Source: Methylobacter sp. (GTDB taxonomy: Bacteria; Pseudomonadota; Gammaproteobacteria; Methylococcales; Methylomonadaceae). From it: a DNA stretch of 64,000 nt. The stretch is taken from contig JAGXGY010000039.1 in the NCBI GenBank assembly GCA_024636505.1, positions 1-64,000 on the forward strand. Direction: 5' to 3'. Below the pieces are notes generated by a model. The model did not search any database, was not told the DNA's origin, and was given only the letters and a program-made list of their open reading frames with translations. Position 1 is the first letter of the stretch. The number at the start of each line of letters is the position of its first letter. Below are positions 46,642 through 56,379 of the stretch, piece by piece. A program made the position numbers and the translations under genes.

Positions 46642-46669
46642 GTTGAAATTGGGGTGTGATGAAGTATAA

Positions 46670-46691
46670 AGGGCGACCTGTCAGTCGCCCT
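46670..46691 (-). terminator. terminator behind mlaA
   Basis: On the minus strand agggcgactgacaggtcgccct is followed by ttata, a short GC-rich stem-loop 11 bases behind the mlaA stop. The stem equals the core of the hairpin behind selO (22951). Confidence 0.65.
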
Positions 46692-46701
46692 GTTGTTCGA
46701 C

Positions 46702-47595
46702 TTACTTATTAACAGGCGCTGATAAATCCAGAAAATGCTGGGAATTATCCGTTACAGGTACAAGGGTAGAGCTATCGCTGCTGATTGTCGGCGCTGTGTT
46801 GTTCGTTTTTGCAATCCCTGTCGTTTCAGTGTCGGCTTCATCTTCCAGCTGGAGTTGATCTTCTTCAGGAACATTACCGTCATGGAGCAGGTATTCACGA
46901 CGCTGCTGGTAAGCGTTTTTAATAAAAGAGTAACGGTCAATAGCGGCTTCATCAACGATCTTTTCCGTCGGTATCAAATCGGCACGGGTATCGGTGACAT
47001 CAATAGCTTTCGCGCCGCCATTGATTGCGCTGACAGCAGCTCCGCCACCGGCAAATACAAAAGTATAGGTAAGGGGATTCATTAAAGCGTCGCCAACAGA
47101 CCCGGCGACGCCTCTCGGCGAACTGGGTCCCATAAACGGCACTACCAGATAATTACCTGACGGAACCCCCCAGAAACCTAAGGTTTGCCCGAAATCTTCG
47201 TTATGTTTAGGCAAATCAATCATAGTGGCTACATCCACAAAACCGGCAACGCCAGCAGTAGTGTTAATTAGGAACCGACCGGCATCCATACCGCCTTGCG
47301 CCATTTTAAGTTGCAGAAGATCATTAAGCATTACGCCGATGTCGTTAAGGTTACTGAAAAAATTGGTTATGCCGTCATCAACGAATTTTGGTGTTATCCA
47401 CATATAGCCTTTTGCCATAGGTTTTAAAACAGCCTTGTCCAGATCGTCATTAAATTCTTGCGTACCGCGATTCCAGCCCTCCCAGGGATCTGCTTGGTTA
47501 GTTTCTTGGGTGGTTGCACAACCGCCAAGCATACTTGATATAACCAAGCTGTTTATTAATAAACGCGTGTTAATAATGGGTTTTTGGATACTCAT
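46702..47595 (-). CDS. mlaA: MlaA-family outer-membrane lipoprotein
   Basis: MlaA (VacJ) removes mislocalised phospholipids from the outer leaflet of the outer membrane and hands them to the Mla transport chain. The 297-residue precursor has a lipobox (SMLGGC, Cys about 26) and the family blocks DPWEGWNRGTQEFNDDLDKA, NDLLQLKMAQGGMDAGRFLI, EDFGQTLGFWGVPSGNYLV and PFMGPSSPRG. A low-complexity acidic C-terminal tail of about 60 residues extends beyond the core. No other mla genes are beside it, as is common for mlaA. Confidence 0.95.
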   Translation of the reverse strand: MSIQKPIINTRLLINSLVISSMLGGCATTQETNQADPWEGWNRGTQEFNDDLDKAVLKPMAKGYMWITPKFVDDGITNFFSNLNDIGVMLNDLLQLKMAQGGMDAGRFLINTTAGVAGFVDVATMIDLPKHNEDFGQTLGFWGVPSGNYLVVPFMGPSSPRGVAGSVGDALMNPLTYTFVFAGGGAAVSAINGGAKAIDVTDTRADLIPTEKIVDEAAIDRYSFIKNAYQQRREYLLHDGNVPEEDQLQLEDEADTETTGIAKTNNTAPTISSDSSTLVPVTDNSQHFLDLSAPVNK

Positions 47596-47695
47596 GGCTT
47601 ATCTCTATTTTGCTGGGTGTTGAGGTTATGGGAGGCCTGTCTCAGACAGTTATTATATTTTGCGCGAATTATATCAGACACAAGCCTTAAAAAAC

Positions 47696-48499
47696 TCATT
47701 GATTTTGCATTTGCCGGAGTATCCAATGTTGCCGTTTAAGTAAGTATCTTGATGGTTGCGCTGCTCGCAGAAGTCTGGGGTTAGGTAAGGTTGCAGCCAA
47801 CAATGCCGCCTGAGATCGACTGATTTGGCTTGCATGAACACCAAAATAGTATTTGCTCGCCGCCTCTATGCCAAACAGATGATCGCCGAATTCGGCAATA
47901 TTTAAGTAAATCGTCAAGATTCTATCCTTACTCCACAGTAACTCGATCAGCAGCGTAAACCAAGCCTCCAGACCTTTGCGTACAAAACTTTTTGACGGCG
48001 TCAAGAATAAGTTTTTGGCGACTTGTTGGGAGATAGTGCTTGCTCCTCTAAGCTTGCCGCCGTTCATATAGTCATCAATAGAGGATTGTATGGAATGCAG
48101 GTCAAAACCGGCGTGTTTAAAAAATCGTTGATCTTCGGAAGCAATGACTGCAGAAGAGGCGTGAGGCGATATTTTTTTGGCTCCGACCCATGAGTAGTTA
48201 ATCGTCCTGAACGGGTCGCCGCCCATGAGATCTTCAATATGTCGATACACCATAAACGCCGATGTCGGCGCAGGCACAAAGCGCAACAGCACGCACAAGC
48301 CTATCGAGGTAGTCAGGAAGGTGAGCAGCAAATAAAGCGCGGTTTTACGCAAGAATCGCTTGATGGACAATGAGCGAAAATTGCTTGTTTTGCGGTAACG
48401 GGGTTGTCTTGCCAAAGCGTAATGATGGTTGGTAGTGGTGTTAACTGATTTACCGATTAAGGTTTTGTATTGCATTTTTCTATATGATAAGGCCTTCAT
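47696..48499 (-). CDS. mtgA: monofunctional peptidoglycan glycosyltransferase MtgA
   Basis: MtgA polymerises lipid II into glycan strands. The 267-residue protein has an N-terminal cytoplasmic tail of about 50 basic residues, one membrane helix (about 54-75) and a GT51 domain. The catalytic glutamate lies in VIASEDQRFFKHAGFD, and further motifs are GASTISQQVAKNLFL, RKGLEAWFTLLIELLWSKDR and LNIAEFG. No transpeptidase domain is present. The tail is longer than in E. coli; a later start at Met 9 is possible. Confidence 0.94.
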   Translation of the reverse strand: MKALSYRKMQYKTLIGKSVNTTTNHHYALARQPRYRKTSNFRSLSIKRFLRKTALYLLLTFLTTSIGLCVLLRFVPAPTSAFMVYRHIEDLMGGDPFRTINYSWVGAKKISPHASSAVIASEDQRFFKHAGFDLHSIQSSIDDYMNGGKLRGASTISQQVAKNLFLTPSKSFVRKGLEAWFTLLIELLWSKDRILTIYLNIAEFGDHLFGIEAASKYYFGVHASQISRSQAALLAATLPNPRLLRAAQPSRYLLKRQHWILRQMQNQ

Positions 48500-48640
48500 T
48501 CAGGTTTGGGTAGCGGCAACGCTTACTATTAACCAGTAAATAAAGTCTGTTCCCTGTTTTACACTGTTAGTGCTGTTGCTAAGAATTTATCGCCATTATT
48601 ATCGTTATAATAAATATTTTCCACAGACTTGATTTGACGC

Positions 48641-49627
48641 ATGACATCCAGATATAGGCTGATTACACTGCTGCTGATGACGCTAAGCGGCTGCATGCCG
48701 ATGACTTATCCTCCCGGCGCCCAAAATAATAGGGCGCAACTTGGTATGAATATTTTTTTGACCGAAGACGGTGCAAGCTTACCGTTACGTCACTGGCTGC
48801 CAAAAAACGAACCGCATGCGATCATTATCGCGCTGCATGGCTTTAATGATTACAGCCGTTTTTTTGATTCGCCGGGCGAGTATTTCAGCAGCCAAGGTAT
48901 TGCCAGTTTCGCTTATGATCAACGGGGTTTCGGCATGGCACCGAAGCGTGGTTTGTGGGCGGGGTATGAAGCTTATGCCAAAGACTTGCGGGTTTTGCTG
49001 CGACTGATCAAGCAACGCTATCCGAAACAGCCGGTTTATTTGCTCGGAGAAAGCATGGGCGGCGCGATCATTATCGCCGCTATGAGCCAAAGGGATAGGC
49101 CGGAAGTCGCCGGTATTATTTTGGCTGCTCCGGCGTTATGGGCCAGGTCGATTATGCCTTGGTATCAGGTATGTTTGCTGTGGGTACTGGCGCATAGTTT
49201 GCCTTGGCTGACTTTGACAGGGGAGAGTTTGGCTGTCACGGCATCGGATAATATTGACATGCTCAGCGCCATGAATCGTGATCCTTGGGTTATCAAAGCG
49301 ACTCGGGTGGAAGCGATGTATGGCTTGACTGATTTGATGGACGAAGCGTTTAAAGGTGCTGCGTCATTATGCGGAAATATCCTGATACTATATGGCGAAA
49401 AAGACGAAATCCTGCCCAAGGAAGCTACTTATGCATTCTTGCGGAAATTTCTTGCCGCAGATGCCGCCAATAAAACGGTGGTGATATACCCGCAAGGCTA
49501 CCATATGCTGTTACGCGATTTGCAAGCGCCCGTCGTATGGAAGGACATAGCCGCATGGATCAATGCCGGCCCTGACAAGCTGCCGTCGGGCGCGGATGAC
49601 AGGGCGCAGCAATTGTTAAGTAGATAG
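48641..49627 (+). CDS. alpha/beta-hydrolase, monoacylglycerol-lipase-like lipoprotein
   Basis: This 328-residue serine hydrolase of the lysophospholipase/monoglyceride lipase type has a lipoprotein signal (MTSRYRLITLLLMTLSGC, Cys 18), so it is probably membrane-tethered in the periplasm. The catalytic triad is visible: Ser in LLGESMGGAI, Asp in LILYGEKDEILPK, His in YPQGYHMLLRD. HGFNDYSRFF gives the oxyanion region. The substrate is likely a monoacyl lipid, but this is inferred from the fold alone. It diverges from mtgA and converges on trkA. Confidence 0.88.
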   Translation: MTSRYRLITLLLMTLSGCMPMTYPPGAQNNRAQLGMNIFLTEDGASLPLRHWLPKNEPHAIIIALHGFNDYSRFFDSPGEYFSSQGIASFAYDQRGFGMAPKRGLWAGYEAYAKDLRVLLRLIKQRYPKQPVYLLGESMGGAIIIAAMSQRDRPEVAGIILAAPALWARSIMPWYQVCLLWVLAHSLPWLTLTGESLAVTASDNIDMLSAMNRDPWVIKATRVEAMYGLTDLMDEAFKGAASLCGNILILYGEKDEILPKEATYAFLRKFLAADAANKTVVIYPQGYHMLLRDLQAPVVWKDIAAWINAGPDKLPSGADDRAQQLLSR

Positions 49628-49644
49628 TGATTCGGGGTTTGGTT

Positions 49645-49686
49645 GTGGGAGCGACGCCCTCGTCGCGATGAAGGCATCGCTCCCAC
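49645..49686. repeat. REP-type hairpin between converging genes
   Basis: gtgggagcgacgcc ... ggcatcgctcccac forms a stem with one mismatch between the hydrolase (+) and trkA (-) stops. It belongs to the same family as the palindromes at 24022 and 63537 and could terminate both genes. Confidence 0.8.
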
Positions 49687-49697
49687 AAAACGCGCCC

Positions 49698-50354
49698 TTA
49701 CATGGCTTTGCCATTGGACCATTTTTCATGCAATTGCTCATATTCATGAGTCGTGGTCACAACTACAATTTCATCGCCTTTTTTAAGTTTGGTATCATGA
49801 TCGGCTGGTTGAAAGACGTTATTCCGATAAATAAATATCGCTCGGGACTGTTTCGGTAAATCCAGGTTGCTGATTAATCCTTCGCAGCTGTCGTCGGCGA
49901 TAAAGCTAAATAAGCGGACATTACCCCGGATGATCGCAGACAACTCCAGCATATTTCTTCCTGCCGCGCTATTCGCTAAATAGCGGGCATTGTTAAGCGT
50001 AGGAATAATGGTATCGTTCAGCCCCAACTCGATGCAGATATGTTCGAACTCGACATCTTCGATTCGGGTAATGACCCGTTTAATTCCCAGCGAACGCGCC
50101 ACCAAACTGGAAATAATATTAGCTTCATCGCTCTTGGTCAGGCAAAACAGAATGTCGATAGAGCCGGGAGAGGTCTCTTTCAGGATGGCCGGTTTACTGC
50201 CATTGCCATGCATAAACACGCAATCGATTTTTTCGATCAGTTCATCGATGACCGCTTTGTCTTTTTCAATAATGATGACCTCATGGCCTACCTGTAGCAG
50301 CAATTCTGCGGTTGCTATCGCCAGCGAAGAGGCGCCAATAAATACAATTTTCAA
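49698..50354 (-). CDS. TrkA/KtrA-like potassium channel regulatory subunit
   Basis: This 218-residue protein is a single RCK module with a Rossmann domain (1-130) and a TrkA_C-like domain (about 140-212; FQPADHDTKLKKGDEIVVV). It should bind NAD(H) or ATP and gate the TrkH subunit. The glycine loop reads IGASSLAIA, whereas the family has GxGxxG. This may alter nucleotide binding. The start is TTG, preceded by aaggag at good distance. It overlaps the trkH stop as TTGA, so the two subunits are coupled. E. coli TrkA is a double module of about 458 residues; this is the half-size KtrA-type. Confidence 0.87.
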   Translation of the reverse strand: MKIVFIGASSLAIATAELLLQVGHEVIIIEKDKAVIDELIEKIDCVFMHGNGSKPAILKETSPGSIDILFCLTKSDEANIISSLVARSLGIKRVITRIEDVEFEHICIELGLNDTIIPTLNNARYLANSAAGRNMLELSAIIRGNVRLFSFIADDSCEGLISNLDLPKQSRAIFIYRNNVFQPADHDTKLKKGDEIVVVTTTHEYEQLHEKWSNGKAM

Positions 50355-51823
50355 GAGTAACTCCTTGCCGTGATCCAGGTGCGCGGATAAAGCAATATTA
50401 AAAAAGCCAAAAATTCAACCCGTCCCAACAACATGTCGACAATTAACACGATTTTCAGTCCCGGTTCCAGTTCGGTTCGGGTAATTCCGGTCGACAACCC
50501 GGTGGTCGAGCAAGCCGAAACAACTTCAAACAAGGCATTCAGCGGATCGTAACCAGCCACCAGGAAGGGCAGCCAGGAACATAGTACGGTGCCTATGAAG
50601 ATTAAGATCAGCATTAAAGCCTTTTCGATCTCATCGGATTCCAGTTTGTCGTCGCTCAAATGCCGTTCCAAGATGGCATGAGCGGGCAGCGCGGTGCGCT
50701 GAATAAAAAACTGTAACAATCGCAGTACAATCAGTAAACGCAGGATTTTTATACCGCCCGCAGTGGAACCGATAGAGCCGCCGACCAGCATCGAAAAAAT
50801 CAGGCTCAGTTTGGAGGCATTATCCAAAGCGGCCACATCGACATTGGCAAACCCTGTGGTGGTTTGAGCAGAAAGTCCCATAATCACGGCGTGTTTAATC
50901 CTTAATAAGGCATTTCCGTCGTTTTCTCCAGAACAAAAAAACAGTAAGCCGATCACCAATATCGATAGCCCCAATAAGGCCCGAATCTCCAAAGTGAATG
51001 ACAATTCCTGGATGCCGTTGTGGAAAAAGCGGTAATAAAACGGCAAGGAAATAGCGCCCAGTACGCCGCATAATACTATCGCTAACTGGGCAGGCCATGG
51101 CTCAATCGCCGCAAGACTTGAATCGTAAATGGAAAATCCGCCGGTTGATATGCCGCTCAATGCGTGCGTCACGGCGCTCAATGGCGGCACGCCGATCATT
51201 AATAACAAGCTGATGGCAAACACGGTCAGTGCACAATAGATTATCAGCAATTTAAGCGAATGCGCACGCGCATTGCCTAAAATATCCCGACTATCGCTGA
51301 TGTCGCCCATCGCCAGACGTCGGGCGGCAAGTCCCTTGTCCTGAAATAACCAACTGATTGAAAAAATAACAATGCCCAAGCCGCCGTACCATTGCATCCA
51401 GGAACGGGCGAACAGCAACGCCGCTGAATGTCGCTGTATGTGGCTGATGGTGCTTAAGCCTGTGGTGGTCAATGCTGAGACTGCTTCAAAAAAAGCATCG
51501 ATATTGCTCAAGCCTTCGTCGATAAAAGGAAGACAGCCCGATAGAGCAGACAGGAAAAAAGACAGTGCGGAAATCACCAGCACTTCATTATCCTTGATGT
51601 CTTCAGGTGCCTGAATCCGGGATAGTGTCAGGCAGATGGCACTGAGCGCCGCCAATACGCTTAACTGATTAATCATAAACGCCCAGTCGCCGTTCAGCAA
51701 AGCGACTAAAACGGGAACTAATCTCAAGGCCATGACAACAATACCGATGCGAGCGAGATAACAAGTTAACACGCGATAGCGTACCGGTTGGGCCAAAGCA
51801 TGGGGAACATTGGGAAAACTCAT
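50351..51823 (-). CDS. trkH: TrkH/KtrB-family potassium uptake transporter
   Basis: This 490-residue inner-membrane K+ transporter is built of four M1-P-M2 repeats. The four selectivity loops are visible as AVSALTTTGLST, ALSGISTGGFS, SAQTTTGFAN and SACSTTGLSTG, each with its glycine. It is therefore expected to conduct K+, driven by membrane potential. It is encoded just upstream of, and overlapping, its regulatory subunit. The opposite-oriented MscK-like gene begins about 270 bp away, so influx and osmotic-release functions sit side by side. Confidence 0.93.
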   Translation of the reverse strand: MSFPNVPHALAQPVRYRVLTCYLARIGIVVMALRLVPVLVALLNGDWAFMINQLSVLAALSAICLTLSRIQAPEDIKDNEVLVISALSFFLSALSGCLPFIDEGLSNIDAFFEAVSALTTTGLSTISHIQRHSAALLFARSWMQWYGGLGIVIFSISWLFQDKGLAARRLAMGDISDSRDILGNARAHSLKLLIIYCALTVFAISLLLMIGVPPLSAVTHALSGISTGGFSIYDSSLAAIEPWPAQLAIVLCGVLGAISLPFYYRFFHNGIQELSFTLEIRALLGLSILVIGLLFFCSGENDGNALLRIKHAVIMGLSAQTTTGFANVDVAALDNASKLSLIFSMLVGGSIGSTAGGIKILRLLIVLRLLQFFIQRTALPAHAILERHLSDDKLESDEIEKALMLILIFIGTVLCSWLPFLVAGYDPLNALFEVVSACSTTGLSTGITRTELEPGLKIVLIVDMLLGRVEFLAFLILLYPRTWITARSYS

Positions 51824-51916
51824 GTTAAGCGTGCTCCCGGATAAATCGGAATGTTAATTTAGCACTATTTAGCTGATTATTCATGAAAGATTCGGAATTG
51901 AGTCGCTGGCATCCTC

Positions 51917-51952
51917 GCCCTGAACGGCGGGGTTTTACGCTACTTAGCGATA
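51917..51952 (-). repeat. 36-bp IS200/IS605-like hairpin segment
   Basis: Read on the minus strand it is tatcgctaagtagcgtaaaa followed by ccccgccgttcagggc. This matches 20857-20892 with two differences and shares cgtaaaacccc...ttcagg with the tandem units at 55905. It lies in the 271-bp divergent gap between trkH and mscK, where promoters for both are expected. Confidence 0.75.
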
Positions 51953-52094
51953 AAAAAAACATTTTCAGCATAACGCTAAACATCACCATCAACAATGGCG
52001 GCCACATGAATAGATTTTTTTTACCTGCTTGAGAGCCGGTAAAAACAGTTACAATATCCGATGTATTTATTATCGTTTTAACTCTGTATTAGCC

Positions 52095-55000
52095 ATGAAA
52101 TTTATTCATTTTCCTTCCGGTCAATCAGCAATTCAGCCCTTGTTGTTATTTATTATTATCGCTTTAGCTTCAACCGGGGCTCAGGCTAAAACTATTGCGT
52201 CGAATGCCGGGCAAAAAAACACAACATTTGAAATCAATAAAGACACACTAAAAGCCAAAATAGACGCTATCAATTCCCGGGAGGGTCTTGATGAAACGGT
52301 AAAATCCAAGTTGTTGTCTATTTATCAGGCGGCCGAAGATAATGTAGTCAATATCGAAAAATTTAAAGCGCAAGCGTCTGAATTTAAAGCAGCCATCAAG
52401 CAAATGCCAGAGAAAACCAAAAGGCTGCAAAAAGAAATTGAGCATGTTCAGCTAAAACTGTCCAAGCAAAAACCGGAAAACTTTAACCGGATACTGGTTG
52501 AGGAGCTTGAGCAGCGGCTGATTATTGAAAAAGAGAGGGTTGGTAATCTGGATGAGCAGTTAAAGAAAATTGAAAGTGAGCTGCTGGTACAAAACAGCCG
52601 TCCGCAGCTGATCCGTGAAGAAATGCTGGCTGCACAGCAAGATTTGGAAGCGGCGCATAAAAAACTGCAGGTTCTGGCCGGAAATTCAGATTCAAAATTA
52701 GATGTTGAAGCCAGACAGATGCAGCTAAAAACCTTGATTGATGCGCGCACTGCCGAGTTAAAAATGCTCGATACTGAAGCTGCCAGTAATCCAGCCAGGA
52801 TTGAATTCCTGAAAACCCAGCTTCAGTTATTGGATATACAAAAGGCGGCGCTAATTCCGGTTGTTGCTGTAATCGAAGGCCTTGTTTTCGATCTGCGTCA
52901 GCAAGAGGCGAAACAAATACAGGACGCACTTAGTCAAGCGGCAAAAGAAGTTTCCGGTAAGCACGTCCTTATTCAACAAAGTACACGGGAAAATTCTCAA
53001 TATAGCCGGGAATTACAGACGATCACCGCCAAAATAGAGCAATATAGCGAACAAAAAGCCCAGGTAGATGCACAGGCAAGTGAAATTGAAACCGATTTTA
53101 AAAATGCTGAAAAGAAAATCAGCTTGGCAGGTTTAAGCCCGGCGTTAGGAAAAATTCTGCGCGAGCAACGGCGTAATTTACCGGTTGAGGATACGTTCGA
53201 ACAGCAGTCTCAGAGCATTCAGAACGAAATTGCTTTAAACAGTCTGGCTGAATTTAAGGTTGAAGATCAATTGAAACGGCTGGAGGATATTGACGCAGAG
53301 CTAAAAAACATGATGAACCGGCAGGTTAATCAAGCTTTGCCTGTCGATCAACGGATGATGATACAGGCCGAGTTACGGGTGCTGCTCAATACTCAGAAAG
53401 AGTTGTTTAACAAGCTGTCCGTTGCCTATAACACCTATTTACGCACCTTGGGCGATCTTGATTTTGCCCGGCAACAAATGATTGCTCTGACCGGTAAGTT
53501 TGCGGTTTATCTGGATGAACGTTTATTGTGGGTGCCCAGTTCCGAGCCCATTAGCTTGGAATACATAAGCGATTTGTATCATTCCATACAATGGCTGTTG
53601 TCGCCTTCTAACTGGATGTCGGTGATTGAAGATTCAATTAAACTGGCTTTCCGGAATTTGTTTTTACTCTTTGCACCCGTGGTATTTTTTGCGGGTTTGC
53701 TGCTGTTTAAAAAGTGGGCGAAGTTACAATTGGCGACCATATCCGGCAAGGTTGAGAAGATTTATACCGATAATTTTTATTACACCTTAAGAGCCTTGTT
53801 TTACAACCTAATACTGGTATTACCGCTGCCGCTACTGTTTAGCTATGTAGGCTGGTTTTTGAGTCGGGATGTCCAGGTTGACGATTTTACTAAATCCATC
53901 GGTGAAGGATTACAGGGCTCGGCATTGACCCTGTTTTTTCTGCAATTTTTCTATCGACTGTTCGCCGTCGATGGTATAGCACGCAAACATTTTCAGTGGC
54001 AGGAAACGTCGGTTAGTTCTTTGCGTATACAGATCGGCTGGATCCGTTTAATTGCGGTACCGGCGATGTTTATTATCAGCAGCACCAGTACCTCAAAATT
54101 TTCGATTCACAGCGACAGTATCGGCCGCCTAGCGCTGATCGCTATTATGATTGCCATGGTGATTTTTTCGGCTAGGGTGTTAAAACCGTCGACCGGATTA
54201 ATGAAGAATTATATTAATAATCATCCTGACGGGTGGATAGCTAAGCTGCGTTATGTCTTGTATTTTTCTATTATCAGCATACCCTTGGTTATTATCGGTT
54301 TTGCGGTCTCCGGCTATTATTTAAGTGCATTGGAGTTGCAGCAAAAACTCATTATTTCGCTACGGCTGATTTTTCTGACTATTATCATTCATGCGATGGT
54401 GATTCGCTGGTTAACGCTGGTTAACAGGCAATTAGCGATTGCTAATGCCAGACAAAAACGGAAAGCGGCGGCGATTACCGAAAAACATTTGACCGGATCC
54501 GAAGATTCAGTGTTGCCGGTTGACGAACAACAAATCGATATTCCTAAAATAAACGCCCAAACCATAAAAATGTTGAATGTTTTTATCGGTTTTACGCTGA
54601 TCATCGGTTTTTGGATGACCTGGAAAAATATTCTGCCTGCCTTTTCATTTTTGGAGAAAATTGTGCTCTGGCAGCATCTGGCTAATATCGATAATCAGGA
54701 AAGTTATCAGCCGATAACGCCGGTCAATCTGTTGTTGGCCGGTTTATATATTTTTATTGTTGTGGTCTCGATACGAAATTTTTCCGGTGTCATGGAATTA
54801 CTGGTGTTCAGGCGCATGTCGATAGAGACAGGCGGTCGTTATGCGGTTAATCAACTGGCTAAATATTTGCTTTTTTCCATAGGTTTTATTTGTGTGGCAA
54901 ACGAGCTGGGCGGCAGCTGGTCGGAGGTGCAGTGGCTGGTTGCGGCGCTCAGTGTCGGCTTGGGTTTCGGTTTACAGGAGATTTTCGCCAATATGGTGTC

Positions 55001-55547
55001 GGGTATTATCCTGCTGTTTGAGCGCCCGATAAGGGTCGGCGACACCGTCACCATCGGCGATGTCAGCGGCAAAGTCAGTCGTATCAAAATACGGGCGACA
55101 ACATTGATAGACTGGGATCAAAAAGAACTGATTGTGCCGAATAAAACCTTTATCACCAACCAGTTGGTAAACTGGACATTAAGCGATTCGATTACCCGCT
55201 TGGTGATTCCGGTCGGTATTGCCTACGGCTCCAATGTCGAACTGGCGCATAAGGTTATGATCGATACCATAAAAGCGATGCCGTTAGTGCTTGACGAACC
55301 GGAGCCGAGTGTGTTGTTTCTCGGTTTTGGCGATAGTTCGCTGGATTTTTCTATCCGTATTTTTGTCAGTGAATTAGCAAACCGGCTGCCGGTTACCCAC
55401 GACTTGCACCTTTGCCTTGAAAAGGCTTTCCGTGAGCATAAAATAGAAATCCCTTTTCCGCAACGGGACATTCATGTGCGTTCTATTGTGGGTGAAAATA
55501 GCGAGATAAATACTGATACTGATACGCAGCAAGTTATCGGCGGATAG
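52095..55547 (+). CDS. mscK: MscK-like mechanosensitive channel
   Basis: This large inner-membrane channel protein (1150 residues from ATG 52095) releases solutes under osmotic downshock. A signal peptide (1-31, ending STGAQA) and a long periplasmic coiled coil (about 40-470) lead to many membrane helices (from about 520). The MscS core is at the C-terminus: AALSVGLGFGLQEIFANMVS lines the pore, followed by the beta domain RPIRVGDTVTIGDVSGKV and IVPNKTFITNQLVNWTL. Length and layout match KefA/MscK (about 1120 residues). The tracked start adds 22 residues before a standard signal peptide and is not preferred. Confidence 0.92.
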   Translation: MKFIHFPSGQSAIQPLLLFIIIALASTGAQAKTIASNAGQKNTTFEINKDTLKAKIDAINSREGLDETVKSKLLSIYQAAEDNVVNIEKFKAQASEFKAAIKQMPEKTKRLQKEIEHVQLKLSKQKPENFNRILVEELEQRLIIEKERVGNLDEQLKKIESELLVQNSRPQLIREEMLAAQQDLEAAHKKLQVLAGNSDSKLDVEARQMQLKTLIDARTAELKMLDTEAASNPARIEFLKTQLQLLDIQKAALIPVVAVIEGLVFDLRQQEAKQIQDALSQAAKEVSGKHVLIQQSTRENSQYSRELQTITAKIEQYSEQKAQVDAQASEIETDFKNAEKKISLAGLSPALGKILREQRRNLPVEDTFEQQSQSIQNEIALNSLAEFKVEDQLKRLEDIDAELKNMMNRQVNQALPVDQRMMIQAELRVLLNTQKELFNKLSVAYNTYLRTLGDLDFARQQMIALTGKFAVYLDERLLWVPSSEPISLEYISDLYHSIQWLLSPSNWMSVIEDSIKLAFRNLFLLFAPVVFFAGLLLFKKWAKLQLATISGKVEKIYTDNFYYTLRALFYNLILVLPLPLLFSYVGWFLSRDVQVDDFTKSIGEGLQGSALTLFFLQFFYRLFAVDGIARKHFQWQETSVSSLRIQIGWIRLIAVPAMFIISSTSTSKFSIHSDSIGRLALIAIMIAMVIFSARVLKPSTGLMKNYINNHPDGWIAKLRYVLYFSIISIPLVIIGFAVSGYYLSALELQQKLIISLRLIFLTIIIHAMVIRWLTLVNRQLAIANARQKRKAAAITEKHLTGSEDSVLPVDEQQIDIPKINAQTIKMLNVFIGFTLIIGFWMTWKNILPAFSFLEKIVLWQHLANIDNQESYQPITPVNLLLAGLYIFIVVVSIRNFSGVMELLVFRRMSIETGGRYAVNQLAKYLLFSIGFICVANELGGSWSEVQWLVAALSVGLGFGLQEIFANMVSGIILLFERPIRVGDTVTIGDVSGKVSRIKIRATTLIDWDQKELIVPNKTFITNQLVNWTLSDSITRLVIPVGIAYGSNVELAHKVMIDTIKAMPLVLDEPEPSVLFLGFGDSSLDFSIRIFVSELANRLPVTHDLHLCLEKAFREHKIEIPFPQRDIHVRSIVGENSEINTDTDTQQVIGG

Positions 55548-55633
55548 ACAAGGATTGCCTGCATTGTATTTTGTAGATGACGCGCTTGTTAAGCAAACGC
55601 AGTCTATTTTCCGTTTTCGGTTTTTTATGTCTT

Positions 55634-55829
55634 TCATCAAATTTCCTTGTTGGTTTGAAACCTCTCCCTTCAGGAAGATTCGTTCAACGTTGACAACGAT
55701 GCTTTAGCATCGTTATTCTTTCAGGTAACCTCGTCGTTTACGGCGAGGCAATCCACTGACCTCTATCTGTCGATGGATTGTCGTAAGACAAGTCATTTGG
55801 CAGATGAGGTCAAATGTGGATTGAAACAT
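55634..55829 (-). repeat. 196-bp dispersed element, copy B
   Basis: This is the inverted counterpart of 44687-44828, with about 54 extra bp after cgccgtaaacgac. The extra part includes the palindrome aacgatgctttagcatcgtt. The same edge motif aaggaaatttgatga is present, but here no gene follows it. Together with the tandem units at 55905 this fills the 490-bp gap behind mscK. No ORF in the gap looks real. Confidence 0.9.
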
Positions 55830-55904
55830 GGAATAACTGATTTTTCCAGGATAATAGATTTTTAAAATCGCTTATGGTGCTATGATTCGACTACAGTTTT
55901 TTAT

Positions 55905-55997
55905 CAGATTGCACGTAAAACCCCTTCCTTCAGGTCGGGGGATGTAAGTGTCAGATTGCACGTAAAACCCCTTCCTTCAGGTCGGGGATGTAAGTGT
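55905..55997. repeat. tandem pair of 46/47-bp hairpin units
   Basis: Two head-to-tail copies (55905-55951, 55952-55997) begin cagattgcacgtaaaacccc and end gatgtaagtgt, differing by one G. Each has a ccccttccttcaggtcgggg hairpin like the ends of IS200/IS605 elements. They lie 41 bp before the STAS gene start and may be within its leader. Confidence 0.85.
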
Positions 55998-56037
55998 GCT
56001 CTTGATTTCCATTATTTATCATTTTCAACAAAAACTC

Positions 56038-56370
56038 ATGAATTTACATCTGGAAAAAACCAATGGTTGCAGTGTCCTTTTTATTAAGGAAGAAAGGATA
56101 GATGCGCATAATGCCGGTGAATTAAAGGAAACTATTTTGCGTCTGATAGAGCAGGGCGAAATCAATATTATTATCCAGTTGGAACATGTCCGTTTTATTG
56201 ATAGCTCCGGTTTGGGGGCATTACTGTCAGGCCATAAAAATGCAGAGGCCAAGTCGGGCAGGCTGGCTATAGCCAACTTGCAGCAACAGGTGTTGTCGAT
56301 GTTTGAGTTGACTCGCTTAAACAGGATATTTGACATTTATGCCGATTTAAATGAAGCGTTTGAAACATAG
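56038..56370 (+). CDS. STAS-domain anti-sigma factor antagonist
   Basis: This 110-residue single STAS domain (SpoIIAA/RsbV type) keeps the phosphorylatable serine motif VRFIDSSGLGALLSG. It should bind the kinase encoded next, depending on phosphorylation. ATG 56038 (MNLHLEKTNGC) is preferred over the tracked start 14 codons earlier, which lies close to the hairpin repeats. The partner gene follows 9 bp after its stop. Confidence 0.88.
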   Translation: MNLHLEKTNGCSVLFIKEERIDAHNAGELKETILRLIEQGEINIIIQLEHVRFIDSSGLGALLSGHKNAEAKSGRLAIANLQQQVLSMFELTRLNRIFDIYADLNEAFET

Positions 56371-56379
56371 AGGTTGTGT

